From: Inia geoffrensis
Lineage: Eukaryota; Chordata; Mammalia; Artiodactyla; Iniidae
Reading direction: 5' to 3'
Assembly (NCBI GenBank): GCA_036417435.1
Contig: CM070904.1
Coordinates: 17,218,835 to 17,282,834 of the forward strand
DNA: 64,000 nucleotides
A program made the translations under genes and the position numbers. Below are positions 44,130 to 55,484 of the stretch, piece after piece (within the stretch, counting starts at the first letter, position 1; each line of letters begins with the position of its first letter). The notes under the pieces were generated by a model. That model ran no database searches. It had not been told where the DNA came from and saw only the letters and a program-made list of their open reading frames with translations.

Positions 44130-44520
44130 AAGTACATTCATAAAAAGGTGTATTGGTCACTGGCACATTCCAGGCCCTGTTCCAGGTTTGGGGTGTAATA
44201 ACAGCAGTCCTCAGCATCAATAAACTTACGGCTTTGTGAAAACACAGACAACTAAGATATTTACTCAGCGGACAATGCTGTGTGCTCAGTTGGAGGTAGC
44301 ACAGCTATGGAAGCTCAGCGGAGAGTCTAATCTTTGTGTTTAAGAAAATCTTCCTGGAGAAAATGATGGTTCAGTTAAGTGTTGAAGGGCAAGTGGAGAT
44401 GATGAGCAAACAGAGATGGGGTAGGCATTTGAATCAGAGGCAACAGAGCAGGAAGTGCTGGAGGAGGTAAAGTCTGGTGAGGTAGAGAGAACCAAGTCAT
44501 TAGAAAACTTATTACAAGAG
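44130..44520 (+). mobile_element. Ancient LINE-like repeat fragment
   Basis: 'ccaggccctgttccaggttt', 'cagacaactaagatatttac', 'agtgttgaagggcaagtgga' and 'gaggcaacagagcaggaagt' follow the order of an old mammalian repeat; probably the same family as 8380-8580. Name uncertain. Confidence 0.4.
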
Positions 44521-44976
44521 GGCAAGAAGCCTGTGCTAAGGCTCTAATCATGTCCCATAAGGATTTTCCTATGTAAAATGTGGAGGATGATAAGGAAACA
44601 AAATTGATGGGAGGGAAATAGTTACCACACTCTCACAATAGTTCAGGGAAGAGATATTACTCCGGTGAGCCAGTAGTATTAAGGAGGAAGAAGGTTAATG
44701 AATCCTGGGAATTAGGTGGCAGGACAAGGTGTGGAGTGTAGATGGCGGAAGAGAGGACACTGGTGAAGTGGAGAGGAAAGTGAAGTATGACTACCAGGTT
44801 CTTGGATTTTGTGGATGAATGGATGGCTGGTGACTGAATTAGCTTACAATAACTCAAGAAAAGTATGATGCTTAGCATAAATTGTGGTTAGTAAAGACAT
44901 AGTTTTAGTTAAGCTTCAATGGTTCAAGATGTACAGAGAGACACAGGCTAGCTCAAGTGAAGGGAGGGATTATTAT
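44521..44976. other. No recognisable feature
   Basis: May be a decayed continuation of the preceding ancient repeat; nothing firm. Confidence 0.4.
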
Positions 44977-45212
44977 AAGATATGTACAGGGCTTCCCTGG
45001 TGGTGCAGTGGTTGAGAGTCCGCCTGTCAATGAAGGGGACACGGGTTCGTGCCCCGGTCCGGGAAGATCCCATATGCCGCAGAGCGGCTGGGCCCGTGAG
45101 CCATGGCCGCTGAGCCTGCGCGTCTGGAGCCTGTGCTCCGCAACGGGAGAGGCCACAACAGTGAGAGGCCCGTGTACCACAAAAAACAAAACAAAACAAA
45201 AGATATGTACAG
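44977..45212 (+). mobile_element. CHR SINE with target-site duplication (well preserved)
   Basis: Element 44990-45199. Intact tRNA-like head and a near-consensus body with many CpG positions preserved, ending in a (CAAAA)n tail. Perfect 13-bp duplication aagatatgtacag at 44977-44989 and 45200-45212. It is one of the youngest-looking SINEs here. Both-strand frames of 78-115 codons are SINE readings. Confidence 0.95.
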
Positions 45213-45932
45213 AGCAGTATGAAAATAAGAAACACTGGAAATTTGGAGCTCAAAAATCCCAGGAGACCTGGGTTTCATGCAGGCTATATGTCAGGCAGGG
45301 CTAGCACTTCAGCAGTAAGAATTTATAGATCCTCACTTTATAGCGCTGCTCACTGAGGTGACTCTACCATGCACTGACGGCTGGTCTATTTCCTATTCGC
45401 TACTAATAGGTCTTCTCACTCTCTACCCTGAATTTCATCTCAGCATTCTAACATTTCTGCTTTCTTGGGAATCTGGCTAACAAATTCTACTGTGAGTACC
45501 TACAAAGGATGATGACAGATTTTTTTCGGGACTCTAACACAGCCTTTAGACATAGCTTAAGCAACAATCAATATACCTTCTCTGTGCTCTTTTTACAGAT
45601 GGAATTCTAGATCCAGTCTCCTCTTCACTCTTTTTCCTTCAGGTGGCAACATGAAATAGTCATGGTTAACACAAGTCAGTTACTTTCCGTAAGACCCAAC
45701 ACTACCCCAAAGTATTTCAAAGATAGTTCAAAAAAAAAACCAGAATAATAATAGTAAGTTTTGGTCTCATTAATAATTGAATGATTTCTTAAAGACCCTG
45801 TTAAATCAACAACCGCTATGCTAATCCCTAGAGAAATATCCTCCTTAAGCTCTCAGGCAATTTCAAAAAAATAAATCTGAATGATGACTCTTATGTAATC
45901 AGATGACCTTGATTCTGTCCCAAGAACACTTT
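45213..45932. other. No recognisable feature
   Basis: Nothing recognised. Confidence 0.4.
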
Positions 45933-45980
45933 AAGAATCTTCATGCTAAAAAAAAAAAAAAAAAAAAGAACCTTCATGCT
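45933..45980 (+). mobile_element. Poly(A)-only insertion with target-site duplication
   Basis: Eighteen A (45948-45965) are flanked by aagaatcttcatgct (45933-45947) and aagaaccttcatgct (45966-45980), 14 of 15 identical. This is the signature of an L1-machinery insertion in which only the tail was copied. Confidence 0.8.
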
Positions 45981-47955
45981 AGTGCTATGTTCACATATAG
46001 AGAAAAAACAGAGATATGATATATGTATGTATATATGTATAATACATACTCACATTATCAGTTTGGCCGTCCAGGTTTAAAAAGTTTGAAGAATATAACT
46101 TTTTCACTGATCATTCTAAACTGAGGAAATATATCAGTAGAGAGGATGTATCAGAAAAATAAAGACATGAGATTGGGAAATGTAACTAATTAAAAGGCAC
46201 ATAATATCTTATTCCTGTATTGTCCTATAAAACTGATGAAAGAAATGTTTGTCGGTGTTTATGGTAAGCCTTTAGAATACTTATAAAACAAATGGATTTG
46301 TTGTTACATTTTTTTAATCTTGATAAAATTAGGTATCTCTATAGCAACACAGGTGTTGCACTACATGCTTTGATCTGTAAATATATCAGGCTTTTTAAAG
46401 AATACAATATATAATACTGTAATTATACAACTTTGGTTTGTTCAGGCAATAGTTGGGTAAAATACTTTCTATTTAAATTGAGTGATATGATTTTTCAGTA
46501 AAGGAATGGCCCTTAACAGTTTAGTTTGGAAAGGTAAAAATGATTTACTTTATATCTTGTTTGGGAGTGCACATTTTTCTCCATAAAAGATACAGACATA
46601 CACACATGTGCACACATGCAGATGCACACAAAGATTTTGGAGAAAAAATATATCAAAAATTGTTCAGGAGGTTCTTTTTTGGGTATGAGTGGTTTCTGAT
46701 TTCCACTATACTCGTTTTAAACAAAAGAGGGCTAAACCTCCTTAGGCAGGGTCCTCGTGATTAAGGGAGAGCAGAGTGACGTGGTATCAGTGCCCATTTT
46801 CAGTCCACTGCCTTTCCTGACATATTTCTACAGATTGCATATTTGATTAAAGATACTGCCAACATTCAAGATGATATAAGTAACTGAATGCTTTGATAGT
46901 TTTTGCATTTCATTGCAAAAACTCACACTTTATGTCTCAAAGGATCTAATTATTTGGCTTTTTTAGTGAGTCAAGTAAAAGGAACTAGGCTGAGAGTGTA
47001 GTGACAGGGGAATGAGTCCTGGCTTCCTGGAACGTTAAGTGGGTGTGTGAGTGCCTGGGGCAAGTGACTGAGTGAATCCCCGAATCCTGATTCACACTGT
47101 GGCCAACACCCACCTGCTCCCCTCAACCTGTAAGAGTCAGTGAGTCAACAAAGAGCAAAGAATGACACAAGGAGGTATGTGAGACACAGATAGCCTGAGG
47201 GACAATTTTGTCTTTTATTATATTAGTACATTTACACCAATATTATCTGCTCAAATTATATAGTCTTTGGTCATGCATAATTACTATATCCATTTCAGCA
47301 GACTGATTAATAAATATACTTAAAAGCATTTCTAAAGCTATGTTTTTAACAAAAGAACTTTATTTCCAGGCCTTTATCTCCTTTAATTGGCACTTTCCTG
47401 TTCACAAGTTAAAATAATTATACCATAGCACTAACTCAGAACAAATATTTGGCATGCATTTGAAGATGACAAAGTAAGAAGATAGCAGATAGAGGAGTGA
47501 TTTCTTTACGAGGAAATTCTGACAACGGATTCTTAAGCTCTCGTGAAACATGTGGGCATAGAGGGAGAAGTGTAGTTATAGATTCTATGTGTGATGTGAA
47601 GTGTAGACTCCATCTGAAACACCAAAGCATTTAATACTAGAAGTTCCAATCAAGTATTTTGCTCCTGATGAAATGTAAGGAAAACACATAGCACAGAAAA
47701 GAATGACTTTTTACAAGTGTGTCATTGAAACTGTTGGGCTATTTTAGGTAAATGGATTTAGAATTTTCCTCCTTTATTCTGTTTTGACTATATTGAGTAC
47801 ATGGGATTATTTTAAGGTCTGATGCTTATTTTGCTTCTGCAGATGAGTCTCAGAATGTCATTTACTGCTCAGTTTCTATCAACTAACCTATGATGAATGT
47901 CACTTTCATAAAATAAGAAAACAGCAGGCAGGCATGAAAGATGGGTTTTCCAATT
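45981..47955. other. Unassigned AT-rich stretch
   Basis: A short TATG/TA patch at 46016-46045 and a CA/CATG-rich patch at 46588-46630. No family or exon recognised. Confidence 0.4.
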
Positions 47956-47983
47956 GTCTTTATTTCTCTGCAGAAATAAAGAC
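47956..47983. repeat. Perfect hairpin, 11-bp arms and 6-nt loop
   Basis: gtctttatttc (47956-47966), loop tctgca, gaaataaagac (47973-47983): exact reverse complements. Isolated from any recognised repeat. Confidence 0.95.
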
Positions 47984-48869
47984 TCTTCAGAAAGCAACAC
48001 TTCAGTGCTAGAAGATATACATTACATAAATTTTTTTCCTCAGACCACAGACCTCAGTCTCTTTTCACACAGATCATTGTAAGGTAATTTCAATTGTGAT
48101 GAACCTCACTTAAACAAAAATTTCTGATACGAAAATGTGTTTTCTGATTATCTTACTTTTAAGTCATTCAAGTTTGAATAATTTGTACTTATACACAGTA
48201 TATTACCACTTTATTTTAAATTAATTTTAGTTCATATTTGTGATAAAATTATTTAATAATAAATAGAGTTGTGATCATGAACCAATGTCAACTGAATCTT
48301 TTAGGTTCTCCCTGATTTCTGACTCAGGTGACTTTGCAGTGTTCCCAGCCTGGGTAGGTGTTCATGTACTCTGCAGTCTGTGCAAGGGTGTGGCTTTGAA
48401 TATATATTAATAGTAGTCCATGCTAAATATAATTACTTCTGTTAAGTAAATTCATCAGGCGTACTTTCCTACTGATCACTTCTTGTTGAATCATACAACT
48501 CTTACACAAAAAACCCCCAAAATATCCCTCAATTATGTAGACACAATCTATGTATATTTTAAAATAAATCATTGCAATCTCTTATTAATGAATTCGGTAT
48601 TCATCCCTCTCCTTCTTGAAGTATAATTAATATTTGGTATATCTCATTAAGTATAAATTAATTTTCAAAACCACTGATATTACAGAATTATAATTATCTA
48701 ATAGCTGAACTACAGCATACTATTGCTCTTTTAATCAAAATCAGATAGCTCATTTACCTACTGTATTGTCAGGCAACCTTTCTGATTTTAAAGCTTAGGA
48801 TACTGGATTATATTTCTTGAAATTTTCAAAATTAATAAAATATCCGTTCATTCTATGCAACATACAGAT
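47984..48869. other. No recognisable feature
   Basis: AT-rich, nothing recognised. Confidence 0.4.
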
Positions 48870-49110
48870 TGCTGGTTTTGAGTTCAGGCTCTGAAAACAG
48901 GCTACCTGAGTCCAAAACCTGGTTGTGAAAATTGCTAGCTATATTAACCCAGTTACTTCATCTCTCTGTAACTTGATTTCTCTTTTTTATCTGTAAACTA
49001 AGGTTTAGTGAAAGTACATACCTCATATAGCTGTTGTAGAGTATAAGTGATATAGTACGTAAGGACTTAGGATATTTCTTGAGCACATCTACCAAAAGAA
49101 GGACCTTTGT
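48870..49110 (+). mobile_element. MIR SINE
   Basis: 'gagttcaggctctgaaaaca', 'aacccagttacttcatctct', 'ctgtaacttgatttctcttt' and 'acctcatatagctgttgtag' follow MIR in order. Confidence 0.75.
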
Positions 49111-49705
49111 TTATGGCATGGACAGTAGAAAGGCTTAAGGAAGACTGCTAAGTATCCATATTAAAATATTTATACCAAGGAAAGAGAAACACAGCATGAG
49201 AAAGGATTAAAATGCCACAAAGGGTTAATGGGGCTTTTCATTAACCAATGTGGCCGGTGCAGAGCCAGTTTGTTCTGGTAATGCTCACTCAAGGTTATTC
49301 TTGAAAACTGTTTCTAGGTGAAAAGGAAATGGAGATAGCCAAAAGGTAGCAGAATGGAATGAATTGACAGACAGCTTAGCCTGGGTGAAGTTTAAGTGGA
49401 GAACAAACCAAGGTTAGCTTCATGGGAATAAGCAGAGACACAGAAGAAAAGTAGGCAACCTGGGATCCCACATAACTCGTGTAGAATTTCAAGTTGATTT
49501 GAAGATGAATAGTGATACCACTGAGGACTTCTAAGTAGGGAAGTAACATTACTAAAATGAGCCTCCAAGATTTCTCTGGTAAGAATGAACAGGGAGAGAG
49601 TAAAAGATTATAGCCAGAGATATCAGTTAAAAATGTTATTCTAAGCAGTTTTGCAAAGTCATGGTTTCATGAGTTCCAGGAAAAATAAATTAAACGACAG
49701 CTAAA
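49111..49705. other. Unassigned; possible ancient repeat
   Basis: GA-rich text such as 'agcagagacacagaagaaaa' and 'agggaagtaacattactaaa' may be a remnant of the same ancient family as 44130-44520. Not firm. Confidence 0.35.
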
Positions 49706-49721
49706 TATATGTATGTATGTA

Positions 49722-49753
<32 letters not shown>
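49706..49753. repeat. (ATGT)n/(GT)n compound microsatellite
   Basis: A few ATGT units followed by about 14 GT units. Confidence 0.95.
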
Positions 49754-49754
<1 letters not shown>

Positions 49755-51650
49755 AAGACTTTCAAATAGTGGACAATAATGATATGTTCTCCAAAAACAA
49801 TAAGTAACAACAAGAAAAGCAAAACCACAGAAATATACCAAACTGCTCATGATTAAAATATAGGGGAAAAAAAACCCCGAATTACCTCTAAGTAAAAAAA
49901 AAAAAAAAGAAAAAGTAGAAGAAAAGAAAAAGAAGAAAAAGACCAACCATGGTGAGCTATCACTTATGCTCTTACAGAAAATCTTCGCCAGGAGTAAAGA
50001 TGGCAAGAAAGAGAGAAGAGGGAAACCAGTGGTAGGTATATAACTGAGCTAAAATTGCTGTCAAAAGGAGAAAGAAACTTCAAAGTGTACAAAGCCGAGA
50101 AAGGAGACTTGTTGGTTGAGAATACTTCCTACAGGAAAGCACATGCCATTTGAGGTTGCAGTCTGAAAGCAATAATATGTCTGGGAAAGAAGATAAAGAG
50201 GAGGGATGAGGTGCTTTTAGAAATTGTTGATTTAAAAAAATGAGCAAATGGGAAATTGAGGGTCCTGCTGTAAAAAAGAGAAGCAACAAATTTGAGGTCA
50301 TTCAATCCCCCTCCCTCTCCAAAAAATAAAAACAAAAACAAGCATAAAGAAATACAAAGAATACCGTTAAGCCCTGAATCTTTTACTACGCCAAAAAATA
50401 TTTCAAATGATTACATGAAAACTACATAACACTACACAACACAATGAAAATAGAAAATGAGAACTAAGACACCCAGGCTGAAGAAATCCCACTTTCTCAT
50501 CTAGAATTACAAAAATTAACCGCAAAGCAAAAGAAAATTGAACACCTCAAAATGAGGTAAATATCTGAGGATATGAAAAAACACCTTAACTCAGAAATTA
50601 AAATGTAAAAAAAAAAAAAAAGAAAAAATCAGTGAGTAGGAAGAAGTTTTTAAAAAGAGAGATAGTTGATTAAACTCAAAAATAAATGATGTGATGGAAA
50701 TAGTTTACTTTGCCATTAGTTATTTTAAAAAATTAAACATATTTGCCTGGAAAAAAAATAGAAGAAAGAGATAAAAATCATCACAGCCTGAAGATTAAAT
50801 TTAATAAATGTCAAGGGGTAACAGACTTAAATGAAAATCTAATAAAGAGTCAAAGAAAAGCCAAGAAAAATGCCAACAGAATGAAAATTAGATGATGAAA
50901 TACATTTTAAAAGGTCAAGAGAAAGTGGCTGAAATTGAACATAGGCCAAGACATATGATATGGAACATTATTAATATTTAAAACTGAAATTCAGGTTTTA
51001 GATCTGAATTTTCATACTGGAAGGGGCCACTGGATATCTAGAAAAACTGCCTGAGAATGAGCAACTGTAAGACATATGTGTATAAATGTACTGATCTATG
51101 ATAAAGAAAATATCCTTGATGCCTTTGTGGCTTTTTATATCACATAACTTAAAAGGTCAAAGAAATTAACCAGGCATTATACTTCTCCAAAACATACAAA
51201 GTAATGCAACAATGGAGGAGAATTAACACAAATAAACAAATTAAAAAAAGCCAACAAAATATATAATAAATAGGAAATTGGTGTATGGTGAGGGGGACAC
51301 CTCAAATTTGGTATACCACCAAAGATGAACTTTTTAATAAATAGTTTAATAAATAAATTGACAATAGCCAGTTGTCAAAAAGGATCAAATTATATCCGTA
51401 TCTCACAATATACATGAGGATAAACTTCAAATGAATCAGAGGTTTAAATGTAAAATATGAAACCATATTACAAGAAAACATGTGAATTTGTCTATCACCT
51501 ATCTGTACTGTTTGTACAGAAAGGTTTTAAGAAAATAGTTCAAAGTTCATATACAATAAAATACTAGTAAGTGTGACTACATTTGAAAATAAATTAAATA
51601 TCATAAACAAACTCAAAAGACAACTGACAAACTGAGTCCAAATATTTTTA
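49754..51650 (+). mobile_element. Ancient L1/HAL1-like element (ORF1-type region)
   Basis: A-rich sense-strand text characteristic of decayed LINE-1 ORF1 and downstream sequence ('tagaattacaaaaattaacc', 'aaaagaaaattgaacacctc', 'gaggataaacttcaaatgaa'). Around 51420-51650 it resembles late ORF2 or its 3' flank. No usable open frame. The left border is uncertain, and HAL1 (an L1 with ORF1 only) is a guess. Confidence 0.5.
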
Positions 51651-52230
51651 AACTATATTACCGATAAAGAGTGAATATCATATACATGATATTATAAACA
51701 TGTTTAACATATTTATATAATATATATAAGTATATATTATAATATTTAAAATATATTTATGAATATTATAAATATTTATAATAAATATGTGATATAAATA
51801 TATCATATCTTATATTTTGTTTATTATATATTATATACTATATATGTTATGCATATATATCATATATAATGTATTATATATTATTACATATAAATATATG
51901 AAAGGTATATTATATATTGTATAGCATATAATAAAATATATATTTATATTATATATTTATTAATATGCATATATCATATAAATATATAAATATATCATAT
52001 ATTTTATTTATCATATATATTATATACTATGTATAATTATATATTTTTTATATTATATAATGTACAATATAATATATATTATAATATAAATAATATATTT
52101 ATAACAATATATTATAACATATATAGTATATTATATTTAATATATATTTAATACATATTATATACTTATATATATTATAAATATGTAGCATACATATGAT
52201 ATTCTACATATACATATATACATATACACA
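51651..52230. repeat. ~570-bp almost pure A+T repeat
   Basis: Irregular TATA, ATATTT and AATATAT units with very few G or C, full of short self-complementary stretches. It interrupts the ancient L1 3' end. Confidence 0.9.
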
Positions 52231-53075
52231 CAGACACTCTTACCACTTGATTGGGTTTGGAATAATGATAAACTACATTGTAGAAAAACGAGCAAAAGAC
52301 AAAATCAGTTCACAAAAAAATCCAAAATAGCCTTTAAACATAAAGAAAGTATTCAGCCTCAAGTGTAATTAGAGAAATGCAAATACAAATACACTGAGAT
52401 ACCATTTCTTACCAATCATATTGGAAAAAATTAAAATACTGTTAACATTCTCTGGGTGAAGTTCAAGGGAAACAGGCGCTCTCAAACATTGCTACTGTGA
52501 ATGCAAATTGGTGCTGACTTTGTAGGGCAGAATTTAGCAACATTTAATTAATGGAACTGCATATGCATTTATCTTTGTCTCGGGAAGTCAGCATCTAGAA
52601 ATTCTCCTTGAAGCAGTCTTTTTAACTGCTAAAATTTGAAATCAAGCCAAATGCCTATACATAAAATTGAAAACAAGCCAAACATCAATAGGTGAGAGAA
52701 GGTGCGTAAACTTGTATATATCCACACTATTTAGTTGTAAAAAAATGAGATGATCTTAAGAGGTGTGATATCCAGGATATAGTGTTAAGTGAAAAAAAAG
52801 CAAAGTACAAAAGTTTATCTAAGGTATGCTCTGCTTCATGTAAAAAAGAAGAGGTAAGGCATTTATTTGTTTGTATCTGTGCCTTCATTTGTTAAAAAAA
52901 GAAGCACTGGAGAGATAATCCACAAACTAATGAAGTTGGTTATGTATAAGGGGTGAGTGAGAACTGGTAGGAAGGTTGGTGGTTTAGAAAAGGACAGAAA
53001 GGAACAAGGGCAGTAAGAATACCTTAAATATATATTTTTGTACAATTTTAAATTTCACAATTATTTTAATGTTGG
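52231..53075 (+). mobile_element. Ancient L1M 3' end
   Basis: After the AT block the text resumes with 'agagaaatgcaaatacaaat', 'ctgagataccatttcttacc' (ORF2 C-terminal region), 'gctctcaaacattgctactg', and a 3'UTR with 'gtgttaagtgaaaaaaaagc'. Heavily mutated; same orientation as the upstream part, so probably one element. Confidence 0.7.
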
Positions 53076-53229
53076 ACATACAAAAAAGATACATAAACTC
53101 TACAAGTGTGGGGGAAGACATATTTCAAATTAATAACATAGATATGCTGAAAAAATATAATTCAAATAGTATTTGAAATTGATATTTTGACATATGTCCT
53201 CAGATTAAATTATTTTTTATAATAATCAG

Positions 53230-53409
53230 TCTGAATGAAGACAGGGAAATATAGTTAATTTCTCAAACTCAAGACTCATAGAACAAGTCCAAAATCTGTC
53301 TCTAGAATTCCAGCTCTTCCCACCCTAATGCAACTAAGACTCAATTTTTTAAATTTTTAAATTAAAAAAATTAATCCAACAACATGTTATTTAAATCTGG
53401 AGTTGAATG
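53230..53409 (+). repeat. Second direct repeat, copy A
   Basis: About 180 bp matching 55205-55373 at roughly 85% by eye: 'tctgaatgaagacagggaaa', 'ctccagctcttcccaccct'-type text and 'atgttatttaaatct' are shared. Homology ends on both sides. Copy A is followed directly by a (GA)n tract. Confidence 0.85.
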
Positions 53410-53421
53410 AAAGAGAGAGAG

Positions 53422-53455
<34 letters not shown>
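53410..53455. repeat. (GA)n microsatellite
   Basis: About 22 GA units with one GC interruption. Confidence 0.95.
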
Positions 53456-53456
<1 letters not shown>

Positions 53457-54389
53457 CTGTAGTGAGTTGTTTTGCGTTCCACAATCGCATGATTTATGGA
53501 ATCCTAGTTTCTGTCTAGGTAAGAATATAAGAACACAGAAAAAGGCAAGGCTAAAATGAACCCTGCAATGTTAATTGGAATTAGAATATCAGTATAAATT
53601 AATAAGTTTTAATATAAAACTAGAAATAGATATAGGAAAGTGTCTATAATCATATTACATACATGTGTTTATTTGTCATTACAGTAATAATGAACACACC
53701 TAAAGCCCAGGTCTTGGTTCCTAAATATCATTCTTTAATAAAAAGAGATAAACTGGACAAATGATTCATTCTTAAATTGGAGCAGGAAACATTCAAGATG
53801 AGCCTAGAGTAATATGCCCTACCAAAAAGTAAGGAAATGTTCATAGAATGATGGAAATATTTTGAATCAATACAGGAAATTAATATAGATACAATATTAT
53901 CATTAAATCTACTGACCATATTCAAATTTTGCAAAGAGCCAGCTTGATGTGGATCGCATTGGCAAAATCTGGAAAATTCGATCACCAAAATAAATCATCA
54001 TGGCAAAGTGTTATAATCCATAGGATAAAACAGATGAATGGGGATGAATGGAAAGTGTTTCCTCATAGTAGAATTCAAATTAATAAATGTAGAAGAAATA
54101 TAGGGAAGAAAAAAATCACTAAAAATAGTTTAGAAATATCACAGTAATAATTGTTTCAGGCAAGAAAAGTCCATGGACGCTAAAGTATTAGAAAAGTTTG
54201 ACAGAGAATATGCCATTGATACAGAGTCATAGTATTCTCTTATGGAAAATTATTGATACTTATAAATTACAAATTTATAAATTACAAATGTAATTACATT
54301 ACATCTTAACCCAATCATCAAAGTAACTACTGCCATTAGAATGACAAATAGACAGTATGTAGTTCCTGATTTGCTGCACTGTGAAGGAC
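53456..54389. other. Unassigned, with a 15-bp tandem duplication
   Basis: Two perfect copies of ttataaattacaaat at 54260-54289. Otherwise AT-rich and unrecognised. Opposed frames at 53728-54147 have no domain. Confidence 0.4.
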
Positions 54390-54975
54390 ACAGAATCACT
54401 TCCATACTGCCACTGCCCAAAATACATCACCTGAACTTAATCATGAGAAAATATCAAAACCAAATGAAGGAATATCTATAAAATAACTGACCTGTGCTCC
54501 TTAAAAATGTCAAGCACATAAGAGACAAAAAGATTGAGGAAATATTCCAGATAAAAGAAGACAAAACAGACAAGTAAAAGTAATCTGTGATTCCCAGATG
54601 GGATTTTGGACCAGGATTTTTTTCCCCCACCCTAAAAATCATTAGTAGAACAACTGGCAAAATTTGAATATGGTCTGTAAATTTGATAATATTGTATCTA
54701 TATGAATTTCCTGATTTGATCATCATGTTAGGGTTTTCTAAGAGAATGTCCTTTTTTGTAGAAATAAAAATTACAGTACTTAAGACTAAAGGAAAATTAT
54801 CACCCTCAAATGGTTCAGAAAAAAATGCCTGTTTGTGTGTAAAGTGTATATGTACATACACACCTAGTGAAAGAAAGAATCTGGGTGAAGAGGTTACAAT
54901 ATTTCTTTAAATCATCTTGTAACTTTTTAAAAATATGAAATTATTTCAAATTCAACAGTTTTCAAATATTAAAAA
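54390..54975 (+). mobile_element. Ancient L1M-like 3' end
   Basis: 'ggattttggaccaggatttt', 'actggcaaaatttgaatatg', 'gtctgtaaatttgataatat', 'ctcaaatggttcagaaaaaa', 'aatctgggtgaagaggttac' and 'tatgaaattatttcaaattc' follow an old LINE 3' end order closely. The 135-codon minus frame over it is not a gene. Confidence 0.6.
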
Positions 54976-55204
54976 ATAAAGTATTTTCAGGGTCAGCTGC
55001 ATGCAGGCAGGAAGCACACACACACACACAAACATAATCACGAAGTTCAGAGCTTGCTACCCCTTGCTTTTCAGGGAGTAGGAGAAAGTTCTGTGCTTTC
55101 TGCTTCTGTTATAATGCATGTTCATGGTTGTCCTCACAGCATCATAGAAAATAAGTAGGTCATTTGGTATCAAAGTAAGGAAATTCAGATTACCACCCAC
55201 TCTG

Positions 55205-55373
55205 TCTGAATGAAGACAGGGAAATACACTTAGTTTCTCAAAATCAAGCATCACAGACCCAGTCGAAGTATAGAATCTGCCTCTAGAACTCCAGCTCTTC
55301 CCACCCTAACACAACTAAGACTTAATTTTTCTATAAGTAAAAACAAAAATGTTATTTAAATTGGGAGTTAAAT
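55205..55373 (+). repeat. Second direct repeat, copy B
   Basis: Partner of 53230-53409, about 1.97 kb downstream in the same orientation. Confidence 0.85.
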
Positions 55374-55484
55374 TTCACCTTCTTTCATAAAAGCAAAAAA
55401 TCCTCTTTGGATTTCTTTAGGTTAGCAAAAGCAAGTACTAATGTCGGTCTTTTGTAAAAGCAAAGTAACGTAAACTTTCAAAAG

